Positions 1-7,699 of a stretch of DNA of 64,000 nucleotides are shown here, piece after piece. The first letter of the stretch is position 1, and every line of letters begins with the position of its first letter. The notes beneath the pieces were generated by a model. The model was not told where the DNA came from, made no database searches, and worked only from the letters and a program-made list of their open reading frames with translations. The translations under genes were made by a program, and so were the position numbers. The stretch lies in NCBI GenBank assembly GCA_018266875.1, contig JAFDZR010000016.1, positions 1 through 64,000 of the forward strand, read 5' to 3'. This DNA comes from Bacteroidota bacterium. GTDB taxonomy: Bacteria; Bacteroidota; Ignavibacteria; Tepidaquicellales; Tepidaquicellaceae.

Positions 1-8
1 TTTCTTTG

Positions 9-40
9 GTACTTTCTTTTGGTCGTACAAACGAAAGTAC
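9..40. repeat. Short palindromic element near the left edge
   Basis: An 8-base arm (gtactttc, 9-16) is repeated inverted at 33-40 (gaaagtac) around a loop containing ggtcgtacaaac. It resembles the 'tactttctttt..gaaaagaaagta' palindromic intergenic repeats common in many bacterial genomes, but no second copy was seen in this window. The rest of 1-295 is AT-rich and shows no gene, strong hairpin or clear promoter. Confidence 0.35.
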
Positions 41-295
41 GTTTACTCCAGTAAATTTTGATTTCTCAAACTAAACGTATTGGACACAATTAAATACATT
101 CACATGCAGTCAAAAATGCGTTTAAATCCGTGCTCAAATTCATGGGATTTTAAAGAAATAAAGGGTATGCAGTAAATTCCGGCTGCAGAAGCTGAAATGT
201 TATTCACATAATTTCTTCTTTTTAACAAATCAAATTATGACCCTTAAAATTGTTTTCAGATCTGAACATTTAATAAATATAAAAAAATCCGCGGT

Positions 296-1675
296 TTATG
301 GAGATGATACCGTAATTATCCTGTATGAATTATTTTCCGCTATCAGCAGATCCGCAAGATCAGTCAAGCCATCTCCGGTCAGATCAGAATCGACATATCC
401 CGTTACAAAATTATAAGAATCATTGTCAATAATTGCATTATCAGAAGCATCAACAATTCCGTCCTGATTGACATCACCTGAATATATACAGTATCTGCTT
501 CCCTTAAGTATGAGATTATTTCCGTAAGCCGAAGCCGAATCCTGTGTGAAATCATAAATCAGATTATTGAACATGAATAATTCAGGCGCACTGCTCCAGG
601 TTTCTATGGAATTTCTGTGATTGATCTGCAGATAATATCCTGTTGCATTGCTGGCGTTTTTAAATGTTAGTATGCATTTCCCGGCAGTATCAGATTTAGT
701 TCCGGAAAAATCAATGATCTCATAGGGTGATGAGGAACTCCTTAAATTTACTTTTACGGAATCTGCTATACTTATACCGGTATTTTCATTGTATAATCCT
801 TCCAGAGCAAGAGTTAAATTCAGCTTTTTATCAGGTCTAAACAGAGTGAATCTGTCCTTCCTGCTGTTGCTCACGCTGTAAAATTCAAATACGAGACTGT
901 CAGCGTAAGAATTCATTATCATTGCTCCGTAATTGGCGTTGTATCTTACAAGACTTCCCGCAACAGGAGTTCCGAACGCATAGAGACTTCTGCCTCCAAG
1001 CCCGTTAACAATATAGGGAAATCCGTTTACTTGCAATCTTTCATATGTGTGATCGTGTCCTGCCATTACTATAGAAGCGCCCCAGCTTTTGAAAGGCCAC
1101 TGCATTATTGTTTCCGATCCGTGCACTGAACTCGAAGAATAAGAAGGATGATGAAAGTAAACTATTTTAAAATCGGAAGCGGAATTCTTAAGACCATTCT
1201 TCAGCCAGAGCGCCTGTACTGAATTACTGTCCCTTCCGTGAGGTTCGTTTGGATCACTGTCTACAGCAAAGAAATGAATGTTCCCTTTTACAAAATCATA
1301 ATACCTTTCATTTCCGGGAAGAGTAAAATAATCAAGATACGGCTGGGCATTTGTTGTGTACCAGTCGTGATTTCCAAGAGAAGGGAAAAATCTGTTAACG
1401 GTATCCCCCGCTCCGTAAGAACCTGTATAGGGGAAAATAAACTCATGATAATACTGACCTATATTGGCGTCAATTGTCGATGCTTCACCGTTTGCATAAT
1501 TATTATCTCCGAGTGTAATAACAAAATTGGGATTCCAGCTTTTCACAAGATTTGATACAGCCAGCTCATTTGAACCGGCGCTGCCGTAATCTCCGATTGC
1601 TGCGAATTTCACTATCTGTGAAAATGCTGTCAGATTGGAAACGGCAAAAAAGATCATCAGTAAAATGAATTTCAT
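296..1675 (-). CDS. Secreted metallophosphoesterase with C-terminal dockerin-like calcium loops
   Basis: This is a calcineurin-like metallophosphoesterase of the purple acid phosphatase/alkaline phosphatase-like type, predicted to hydrolyse phosphomonoesters outside the cytoplasm. After a signal peptide (about residues 1-19, ending AFSQ) come the family metal-binding blocks: GDYG (28-31), GDNNY (56-60), GNHDW (101-105), HH (175-176) and GHDHTYER (206-213). The catalytic domain ends near residue 280. A beta-rich middle region follows, and the last 65 residues carry two dockerin/EF-hand-like loops (GDVNQDGIVD and DLTGDGLTD). Unlike its neighbours it has no QNYPNPFNP sorting domain, so its export route beyond the signal peptide is unclear. 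The fold is secure; the substrate is unknown. Confidence 0.88.
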   Translation of the reverse strand: MKFILLMIFFAVSNLTAFSQIVKFAAIGDYGSAGSNELAVSNLVKSWNPNFVITLGDNNYANGEASTIDANIGQYYHEFIFPYTGSYGAGDTVNRFFPSLGNHDWYTTNAQPYLDYFTLPGNERYYDFVKGNIHFFAVDSDPNEPHGRDSNSVQALWLKNGLKNSASDFKIVYFHHPSYSSSSVHGSETIMQWPFKSWGASIVMAGHDHTYERLQVNGFPYIVNGLGGRSLYAFGTPVAGSLVRYNANYGAMIMNSYADSLVFEFYSVSNSRKDRFTLFRPDKKLNLTLALEGLYNENTGISIADSVKVNLRSSSSPYEIIDFSGTKSDTAGKCILTFKNASNATGYYLQINHRNSIETWSSAPELFMFNNLIYDFTQDSASAYGNNLILKGSRYCIYSGDVNQDGIVDASDNAIIDNDSYNFVTGYVDSDLTGDGLTDLADLLIAENNSYRIITVSSP

Positions 1676-1772
1676 TTCTGCTTTTTTAAATTTTAAAATT
1701 TTTGGGGATACTAATAATTTAACGAATTGAGTTCTAAATTTACAGACTTTTTTTTGACTGATTACTTTTATT

Positions 1773-1812
1773 TAAAAAAAAGTTCAGACAATTAATGACC
1801 ATTGCCTGAACT
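1773..1812 (-). terminator. Intrinsic terminator after the SBBP propeller gene
   Basis: Arms at 1781-1792 and 1801-1812 pair as agttcag(a)caat with attg(c)ctgaact, leaving one mismatch and an 8-nt loop. Read on the minus strand, the stem is followed directly by a run of T. It lies about 50 nt past the stop codon at 1864. Confidence 0.8.
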
Positions 1813-1863
1813 CATTAAAGGAAATCACTATTTGTTTTAAGGTATTTAAGTAAAAAAATATCT

Positions 1864-3492
1864 TTACCTTATCAGCATCATTTTCTTGGTATCTGAAAAT
1901 CCATCCGCTTCCAGTTTATAGAAATAAATTCCGCTTGATAAATTTACCGCTTCGAAGCTGACCTCGTATGTTCCCGGAGAGAGATTCCCGTTCAGTAGTT
2001 CCGCAACTTCCCTGCCCTGCGTATCATATACAATTAGTCTGACTCCGGATGATCCTCCGTTTTTTTCTGTCTTTATCTCAAAGCGTATTTTTGTTGACGG
2101 ATTAAACGGATTCGGATAATTCTGTGATAAAGAAAATCCTTCCGGAACCTGTTCCGAAATATTATTAATGCCGATCGGGACCTGCGAATATTTGATTGTA
2201 ACGATGTCGTTTCCTGTACTGCCGCCGAAACTATTCCCGGAAACATAAACATTTCCGCTGTTATCCAGACCAACTGTTATTCCCCTGTCAGCACCGTTCC
2301 CGGTTCCGTTATATATTGTTTCCCATTTGAAAATTCCCGATGAGTTGTATTTCACTGTGCTTATGTCGGAATTATTATAAGTTCCGCCGGTGACATAGAG
2401 GTTTGATGAATCATCAACTGCGATATCATAAGCTGAATATCCGTCTTCTGCTCCGCTTCCGCCGTAATCCTCAGCCCACTGCTGTATTCCGTTTCCATTG
2501 TATTTTATTGTAGTATACCTGTTTGTCAGCGGAAAACCGTTCACTCCAGTCTGACCGGTTACATAGACATTTCCTAGATGATCAGTCGCGACCGCTCTTC
2601 CTAAATCGGTTCCGCCCGCAGAATTATAAAGATTTCCCCAAAGCACGTTTCCTGCAGGATCTATTTTCACAGTTGCATAATCAACGTTAATGCCGCTGGT
2701 TCCTGTAATTATGATATTGCTGTTTATATCAACAGCCATATCAATTGGATTCTGATTTCCAATTCCCCTGCCCCATCTTGCAGCCCAGACAAAATCCAGA
2801 TTCTGTTCATATTTCAGAGCGATAAAAGAAAGCGAATCGTTATCATTTATATATCCTCCTATAATTATTTTTCCCGATCCGTCCATTCCGATCTTTCTGC
2901 CTCCTTCACTTGCGGAATTATAGAATGTCTGATTTATTAAATTCCCCGATGGACCGTACTTTACAAGAAAAATATTCGAGAAAGTATTTCCGTATTCGCC
3001 TGTAACATAAACATTTCCGTCAGCATCAGTAATAATATCATATCCTCCGGCGTAAGTGGAGGTTATGTACTGAAATCTGTTAGCCCAGAGCTGTGTACCG
3101 GACGGACTGTATTTTATCACAAGCATTTCATTCGCTCCTCCGGAAAATAAAGCATTTTCTCCTGTGACATAAACATTTCCCGTTGCATCAACGTGTACCG
3201 CCCTGCTAAAAGCTCCGTTGTTACCGGGCGCACGATAATTCTGTATCCACTGCTGCACTCCCTGGGAATTGTATTTTACCGTTAGGGCTTCTATTTCCTG
3301 AGCAGCGCCGGAACGGGACCTCTGCGAACCGGTAATGTAAACATTACCCTGACTGTCGACAAACATGTCATTAACACTCTCATCTCTTGTACTGTCGGAA
3401 GTGTATCTCTGTACCCACTGCTGTGAAACCTGGGATTCGGCAATTCCCGCAGTCATTAAAGCCATGATAAATATACTGATGAAAATTTTCAT
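1864..3492 (-). CDS. T9SS-exported SBBP-type beta-propeller protein
   Basis: This secreted protein is built of repeats of the form 'D..GNVYVTG...' that end in a 'TVKYN..G..QW' strand, typical of SBBP (seven-bladed beta-propeller) repeats. About eight copies span residues 40-440. The C-terminal ~85 residues form a T9SS type A sorting domain (SQNYPNPFNPSTKIRFEI, GIYFYKL, KKMMLIR), so the protein should reach the cell surface or medium. The start was placed at 3492 rather than the upstream ATG at 3531. The protein then begins directly with the signal peptide MKIFISIFIMALMTAGIAES, and a GGAGAA ribosome site lies 9 nt upstream. A structured leader precedes it. The specific ligand is unknown. Confidence 0.85.
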   Translation of the reverse strand: MKIFISIFIMALMTAGIAESQVSQQWVQRYTSDSTRDESVNDMFVDSQGNVYITGSQRSRSGAAQEIEALTVKYNSQGVQQWIQNYRAPGNNGAFSRAVHVDATGNVYVTGENALFSGGANEMLVIKYSPSGTQLWANRFQYITSTYAGGYDIITDADGNVYVTGEYGNTFSNIFLVKYGPSGNLINQTFYNSASEGGRKIGMDGSGKIIIGGYINDNDSLSFIALKYEQNLDFVWAARWGRGIGNQNPIDMAVDINSNIIITGTSGINVDYATVKIDPAGNVLWGNLYNSAGGTDLGRAVATDHLGNVYVTGQTGVNGFPLTNRYTTIKYNGNGIQQWAEDYGGSGAEDGYSAYDIAVDDSSNLYVTGGTYNNSDISTVKYNSSGIFKWETIYNGTGNGADRGITVGLDNSGNVYVSGNSFGGSTGNDIVTIKYSQVPIGINNISEQVPEGFSLSQNYPNPFNPSTKIRFEIKTEKNGGSSGVRLIVYDTQGREVAELLNGNLSPGTYEVSFEAVNLSSGIYFYKLEADGFSDTKKMMLIR

Positions 3493-3520
3493 TTTGTGAA
3501 TTTCTCCATATTTATGATTT

Positions 3521-3634
3521 AAAAAAAACAACCCTCCGGGTACATTTGGATTTATCTTCTAATGGCATTAAGAGGATTTTGAAAAGTCCCGGAAGGTTTG
3601 ATAATTTTAAATGTTTCCCCTGCTTTGCCATTAG
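3521..3634 (-). promoter_or_regulatory. Riboswitch-like leader with terminator, upstream of the SBBP propeller gene
   Basis: On the minus strand a perfect 9-bp stem (ctaatggca at 3626-3634 with tgccattag at 3559-3567) closes a ~58-nt bulb. Inside the bulb, aaccttccggg (3588-3598) can instead pair with cccggagggtt (3530-3540, one mismatch). That second arm is followed one base later by eight T, giving a terminator about 30 nt before the start codon. A possible promoter, TTTG-N17-TATTATTTTG (3670 to 3640), would start transcription right at the first stem. This is an aptamer-plus-terminator layout. I cannot match it to a known riboswitch class. Confidence 0.45.
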
Positions 3635-3781
3635 TGATGCAAAATAATACTATCTGCATAACGAATCAAAGAAAGTATTTTCAGTTTTTAGAAGTCATTA
3701 CTGAATTTTGTTAATAAAATGTTTAAATTAAGCTGATTTAATTAAATAATGGCATAAATTTTTAGAAGAGGATTATTCTCA

Positions 3782-5215
3782 ATGAAGAATACAAAACTGA
3801 TTAAAGTCCTGAAAACTTTTTCAAGATCAGAGGCTTTGAAATTCAGGGAATTTGTTTTGTCACCGTTTTACAATAAGAACCGAAGCGTTATGAAACTTTG
3901 CGAAGAGGTTTTAAGATTTCATCCTGATTACAATACTGATGAACTTTCAGATGAAAACATTTTCAGGAAAGTTTTCGGGAATGAAAAATATGAATACTTT
4001 AAGATAAAAAACATCATTTCCGATCTTTATCAGCTGTCAGAAATGTTCCTGAAAACTTCAGCATTCCTTAAAAAAGATCTTGAAAATGAAATTGATCTTT
4101 TGAACGAACTGCATGAAAGGAATCTTGATACTTTATACATTCAAAAAGAAAAACAGCTGAGAAAAAAGCTTGACGCTGCAGTGAGGGATGAGATCTTTTT
4201 TTATGCAAAATATCTTCACGCAAAACTGAACACGTCACATTTTAAATTTGAAAAGACCGGTTACCTTTTCGGTCAGATCCAGAATGAATTTGACACACTG
4301 TTTGATTTTTCACTTACAAGTCTTCTGAAATTATATGCGAAAATGCTTCACAATAAAAATCACGGCAATGTAAATTTTGACATGAAGATGTTTGACAGCG
4401 TCCGTGATTATATAAAGGACAGGCAGTTTGAGGATAATCCTTCTGTTCAGATTTACAGGCAGAGCATAAACCTCGAACTTTCAAAGGATGAAAAGGATTA
4501 CAGGACACTTTTGGATCTAAAGAAGAAATTCGCTGATAGATTATCAGATGAAGATATATATTACATTCTTCTTGTGACAAATTCATATTCAGTATACAGA
4601 TTAAAACTAGGCGACGTTTCTTATTATAAGGACAGGTTTAAATCCCTTGCCGAGATTCTGGAAAGGAAATTCATTCCGGATAATAATTTTCTTTTCGTAA
4701 ATTTCATTTCCACTTTTACTTCAGCATGCATGGCAGGTGAAACAGACTGGGCTGTGAATTTTCTTGAGAGTCATCAGAATTCAATTTCACCCCAAGAGGA
4801 AAATCATAACACTGTTAATTACTGCAGGGGTTTTCTCGCCTACAGGTTAAATGATTACGAAAGTGCTCTGGATTATTTTTCCAGGACAAATTTCAGATTA
4901 TTTCTTATGAAAGTAATGGTCAAGAGTTACACGCTTAGGATTTATTACGAACAGGATATGCATGAGCAGACTTTATCCGCTATAGACGCCTTCAGGCATT
5001 ATCTTAAAAGCGAGGATCAGATTGCCGATGAACAGAAGATTGCTCACTATGAATTTCTTAAATTCATTTCCGAACTGACAAGACTCAAACTTGACGGTGT
5101 GAAAAAAAATAATGATTCGCGCCTGGTTATATTAAGGAAAGAAATTAATAAAATGCACAGCAATCCCTTGGGCTCAAAGAACTGGCTTATCGAAAAGTCT
5201 GAAAATTTCTTATGA
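3782..5215 (+). CDS. Orphan alpha-helical protein, paralogue of the protein at 14296-15816
   Basis: The function is unknown. This 477-residue protein has no signal peptide and no membrane segment, and it is rich in Leu, Lys, Phe and Tyr in amphipathic-helix patterns, suggesting a cytoplasmic all-helical (TPR-like) scaffold. Its N-terminus is clearly related to the protein at 14296-15816: K(F)..F..SP(F/Y)(Y/F)..(N/S)R near residue 30, then the motif (E)NI(F/Y)(R/K)KVFG near residue 65, then LKT. The C-terminal helical parts also correspond (Y.L..Y..AL..(I/L)..F). The gene stands alone between the divergent propeller gene and a convergent one, and ends at a shared terminator. I know related lengths and layouts only as lineage-specific hypothetical proteins. 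Confidence 0.75.
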   Translation: MKNTKLIKVLKTFSRSEALKFREFVLSPFYNKNRSVMKLCEEVLRFHPDYNTDELSDENIFRKVFGNEKYEYFKIKNIISDLYQLSEMFLKTSAFLKKDLENEIDLLNELHERNLDTLYIQKEKQLRKKLDAAVRDEIFFYAKYLHAKLNTSHFKFEKTGYLFGQIQNEFDTLFDFSLTSLLKLYAKMLHNKNHGNVNFDMKMFDSVRDYIKDRQFEDNPSVQIYRQSINLELSKDEKDYRTLLDLKKKFADRLSDEDIYYILLVTNSYSVYRLKLGDVSYYKDRFKSLAEILERKFIPDNNFLFVNFISTFTSACMAGETDWAVNFLESHQNSISPQEENHNTVNYCRGFLAYRLNDYESALDYFSRTNFRLFLMKVMVKSYTLRIYYEQDMHEQTLSAIDAFRHYLKSEDQIADEQKIAHYEFLKFISELTRLKLDGVKKNNDSRLVILRKEINKMHSNPLGSKNWLIEKSENFL

Positions 5216-5231
5216 AAATTTTTCCGTAAAC

Positions 5232-5263
5232 AAAAAAGCCGGCAGATATCAGCCGGCTTAATT
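5232..5263. terminator. Bidirectional terminator between convergent genes
   Basis: A perfect 8-bp GC-rich stem (aagccggc 5236-5243 with gccggctt 5252-5259) has an 8-nt loop. The minus-strand reading ends in six T, which suits the convergent minus-strand gene. The plus-strand tail is only AT-rich. Confidence 0.8.
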
Positions 5264-5284
5264 TATTAATAAATTTATTCCTAA

Positions 5285-7441
5285 TTACTTTATCAGGATC
5301 ATTTTTTTAGTTGAGGTAAAACCTGAAGTCTGCAGTTTATAGAAATAAATACCTGAAGAAAGATCAGAACCGTTGAAATTAACTTCATAAGTTCCGGCAT
5401 TTCTGAATCCTTCAGCAAGAGTGTTAACTTCTTTTCCGGTTTCGTTATATATTTTCAGGATCACATTGCCTGACTGAGGCAGACTGTAGCTGATCGTTGT
5501 AGACGGATTGAAAGGATTAGGATAATTCTGTGACAAGTTATAATCAGCAGGAACAGCTGAAATAATATTTTCATTTACTGCGGTTAATACTGAATAGGTT
5601 ACATTCAGTTTGTAAACATTGGAACCCTGGTGACATACAAGATATCCTCTGTCCGGAATTAAAATTCCGCCTCCGTGACCGCTTAAGCCGGAGCTGATAT
5701 TTGTCCATGTCTGACCGCCGTTTGTGCTTATCGTTGCCGAGGCTCCCCAGCTTCCCGTTATTATTACATCAGGATCCTCACGGCAGACATCTGATCCCCA
5801 TCCGGAAAAACTGTTACTGTGATCGGTTGTCCAGTTTGCTCCGTAGTTAGTTGATTTATATATATTGCTTCCGCTCCATTCAGTGCACCACATTGTTGCC
5901 TGATCAAAAACGCTGTTAGCCATTGACGGAATCTCGCTTGCAGAGGCTGTGTGAACAAGAGTCCAGTTAGCGCCACCGTTTATTGATCTGAATATATTTG
6001 CCTGACCGCTTCCGGTTATTCCGTCAGCGACAAAAATTACTTTGGAACTGTCATGCATAACTATAATATCGCAAGGACTTCTGAAAGGATAACTATTGCT
6101 TATCTCATTCCATGTAGCACCGTCATCTGTTGATTTCCAGAAACCGCCGTTGTCCGGAGCGAAATAAAATGTGTGCGGATTATTCTGATCCATTTCAAGC
6201 GGCTGACCGTAATTGCTGAAATTTAAAGTCAGAACTGCTGTCCATGTATTTCCATAATCTGTAGTTCTGTAAACCCTGTCAGGTGATGCTTCCGTAGCAA
6301 CAAGCCAGATGTTTGTATCCACAGGACTTACAAAAAATGAATGCGGGGTGTTACTGGACGGAATAACATTACCGATTGCTGTCCATCCTTCAGCCTTGTC
6401 AGTGCTTCTGTAAATCCTGTTACCGAAAGCTATAAAGATCGTGTTTCTGTCTGTAGGATGAAGACACATATTGTTTCCGAGGAAATTACCGCTTGCTCCT
6501 GGCTTTGAGACCCAGTTGTAACTTACTGTTGTGCCAGAAGGAAGTTCCCATGAAACTCCGCCGTTGGTGGTTCTGATAACTGCATTATTCAGACTGCTGA
6601 CAGCATATCCGATATTTGCAAATTTCGAAATGCTGACAAGATCAGCAAGCATCGGATTTCTTTCGAAATTAAGAAAATTGCTGTTACCGCTGATATTATT
6701 TCTTATAAATCCGCCGCCGCCGACAACATGTATGTCATTGAATGATTCGCCTTCAATACCTCTGATGTCAGAATTGGTTTTCATATTTGGATAATACCAG
6801 GCTGAAGAGGTGCCTCTGTATAATACAGTACCCCATTCACCGGCTATTCCGATACCGTCTGAATAATACTTGACGGCAAGCAGATTTCTAGTTGTTGATA
6901 CTGTTTCTGCAGTCCAAGAACTTCCGCCGTTGCTTGTAACGAATACTGATCCGTTATTGCCGACTGTGACTCCGTTCTGTGCGTCTTTGAATGAAATTGA
7001 ATTAAGCTTTACATTTGAAATACCTGTATTGCTGTTTGTCCAGGTAACTCCGCCGTCAATTGACTTCATTAAAACTCCGTTATCACCGCAGATGTAACCT
7101 GTATTGGCATCTGTGAAGAAAACCGAATTAACAGAAGTGTTTACACCAGTGTTGCTTTCGGTGATGTCAGTGACAGCTGTTGAAGATGTATACACTTTAC
7201 CGGCATCTGAAGTGTACCAGACTTTACTGCCAAGAGTAAATACACTTTTAAAATTGACTGTGCCGATTGTGGTTCTGTTCCAGGTATTTCCTGAATTATT
7301 TGAGTATAATATATTTCCCTGATTACCCGCAGCCACAACAAACGTTGCGCTTGAGGTATGAACACTGTTCAACCCGGCTGCATTTGCACTTATTGATACG
7401 CATAATATTGCAATGCAAAAATAAGAAATGAGTTTTTTCAT
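5285..7441 (-). CDS. T9SS-exported YCF48/BNR-like beta-propeller protein
   Basis: This 718-residue exported protein has a signal peptide (MKKLISYFCIAILCVSISANA) and many sialidase/YCF48-type repeats, seen as repeated 'S.(D/N)GG.(T/S)W' Asp-box motifs (for example SIDGGVTW, TSNGGSSW, TTDYGNTW, STNGGQTW). These repeats form a large beta-propeller. There are no sialidase catalytic residues that I can recognise, so it is more likely a binding or structural surface protein than a glycosidase. The C-terminus is a complete T9SS sorting domain (SQNYPNPFNPSTTISYSL, GIYFYKLQ, KKMILIK). It shares a terminator with the convergent upstream gene and is divergent from the gene at 7700. Confidence 0.85.
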   Translation of the reverse strand: MKKLISYFCIAILCVSISANAAGLNSVHTSSATFVVAAGNQGNILYSNNSGNTWNRTTIGTVNFKSVFTLGSKVWYTSDAGKVYTSSTAVTDITESNTGVNTSVNSVFFTDANTGYICGDNGVLMKSIDGGVTWTNSNTGISNVKLNSISFKDAQNGVTVGNNGSVFVTSNGGSSWTAETVSTTRNLLAVKYYSDGIGIAGEWGTVLYRGTSSAWYYPNMKTNSDIRGIEGESFNDIHVVGGGGFIRNNISGNSNFLNFERNPMLADLVSISKFANIGYAVSSLNNAVIRTTNGGVSWELPSGTTVSYNWVSKPGASGNFLGNNMCLHPTDRNTIFIAFGNRIYRSTDKAEGWTAIGNVIPSSNTPHSFFVSPVDTNIWLVATEASPDRVYRTTDYGNTWTAVLTLNFSNYGQPLEMDQNNPHTFYFAPDNGGFWKSTDDGATWNEISNSYPFRSPCDIIVMHDSSKVIFVADGITGSGQANIFRSINGGANWTLVHTASASEIPSMANSVFDQATMWCTEWSGSNIYKSTNYGANWTTDHSNSFSGWGSDVCREDPDVIITGSWGASATISTNGGQTWTNISSGLSGHGGGILIPDRGYLVCHQGSNVYKLNVTYSVLTAVNENIISAVPADYNLSQNYPNPFNPSTTISYSLPQSGNVILKIYNETGKEVNTLAEGFRNAGTYEVNFNGSDLSSGIYFYKLQTSGFTSTKKMILIK

Positions 7442-7699
7442 TTTTAATTTTTTGTGTTTTATTTAAAATTTAGTGCTAAAACTTAATTAAATCATTTTTC
7501 ATTATCAATTGTAAAATCTTTTTTGCAAAAAATAATCTCATGCAATGCAGAATGGATTTTTTTAAAATAGCTTAAAGAAGTAAATTTTTTTTATAAAATA
7601 TGAAATTATTTTGCCGATCCGGATATTTATAAAAGCAGCCGCATTAATTTTTTTATTTAATTAGAAAATGTAATTGATTAAGTTTATCTAAATTCCATT

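Noticed and set aside
1238-1555. Plus-strand open frame inside the metallophosphoesterase gene
   Set aside because: It lies on the opposite strand of a clear conserved gene and has no start signal or family pattern. Similar antisense frames at 4314-4586, 6531-7322, 25410-26618, 30182-30553 and 60625-60873 were left out for the same reason.
3493-3531. Upstream ATG for the SBBP propeller gene
   Set aside because: The 13 extra residues precede the signal peptide, and GGAGAA is correctly spaced for the ATG at 3492.
3521-3649. GEMM-I cyclic-di-GMP riboswitch
   Set aside because: A GCAAAGC-like string is present, but the paired tetraloop-receptor parts and the GGUAGGUAGC-type core are absent, so the class was not assigned.
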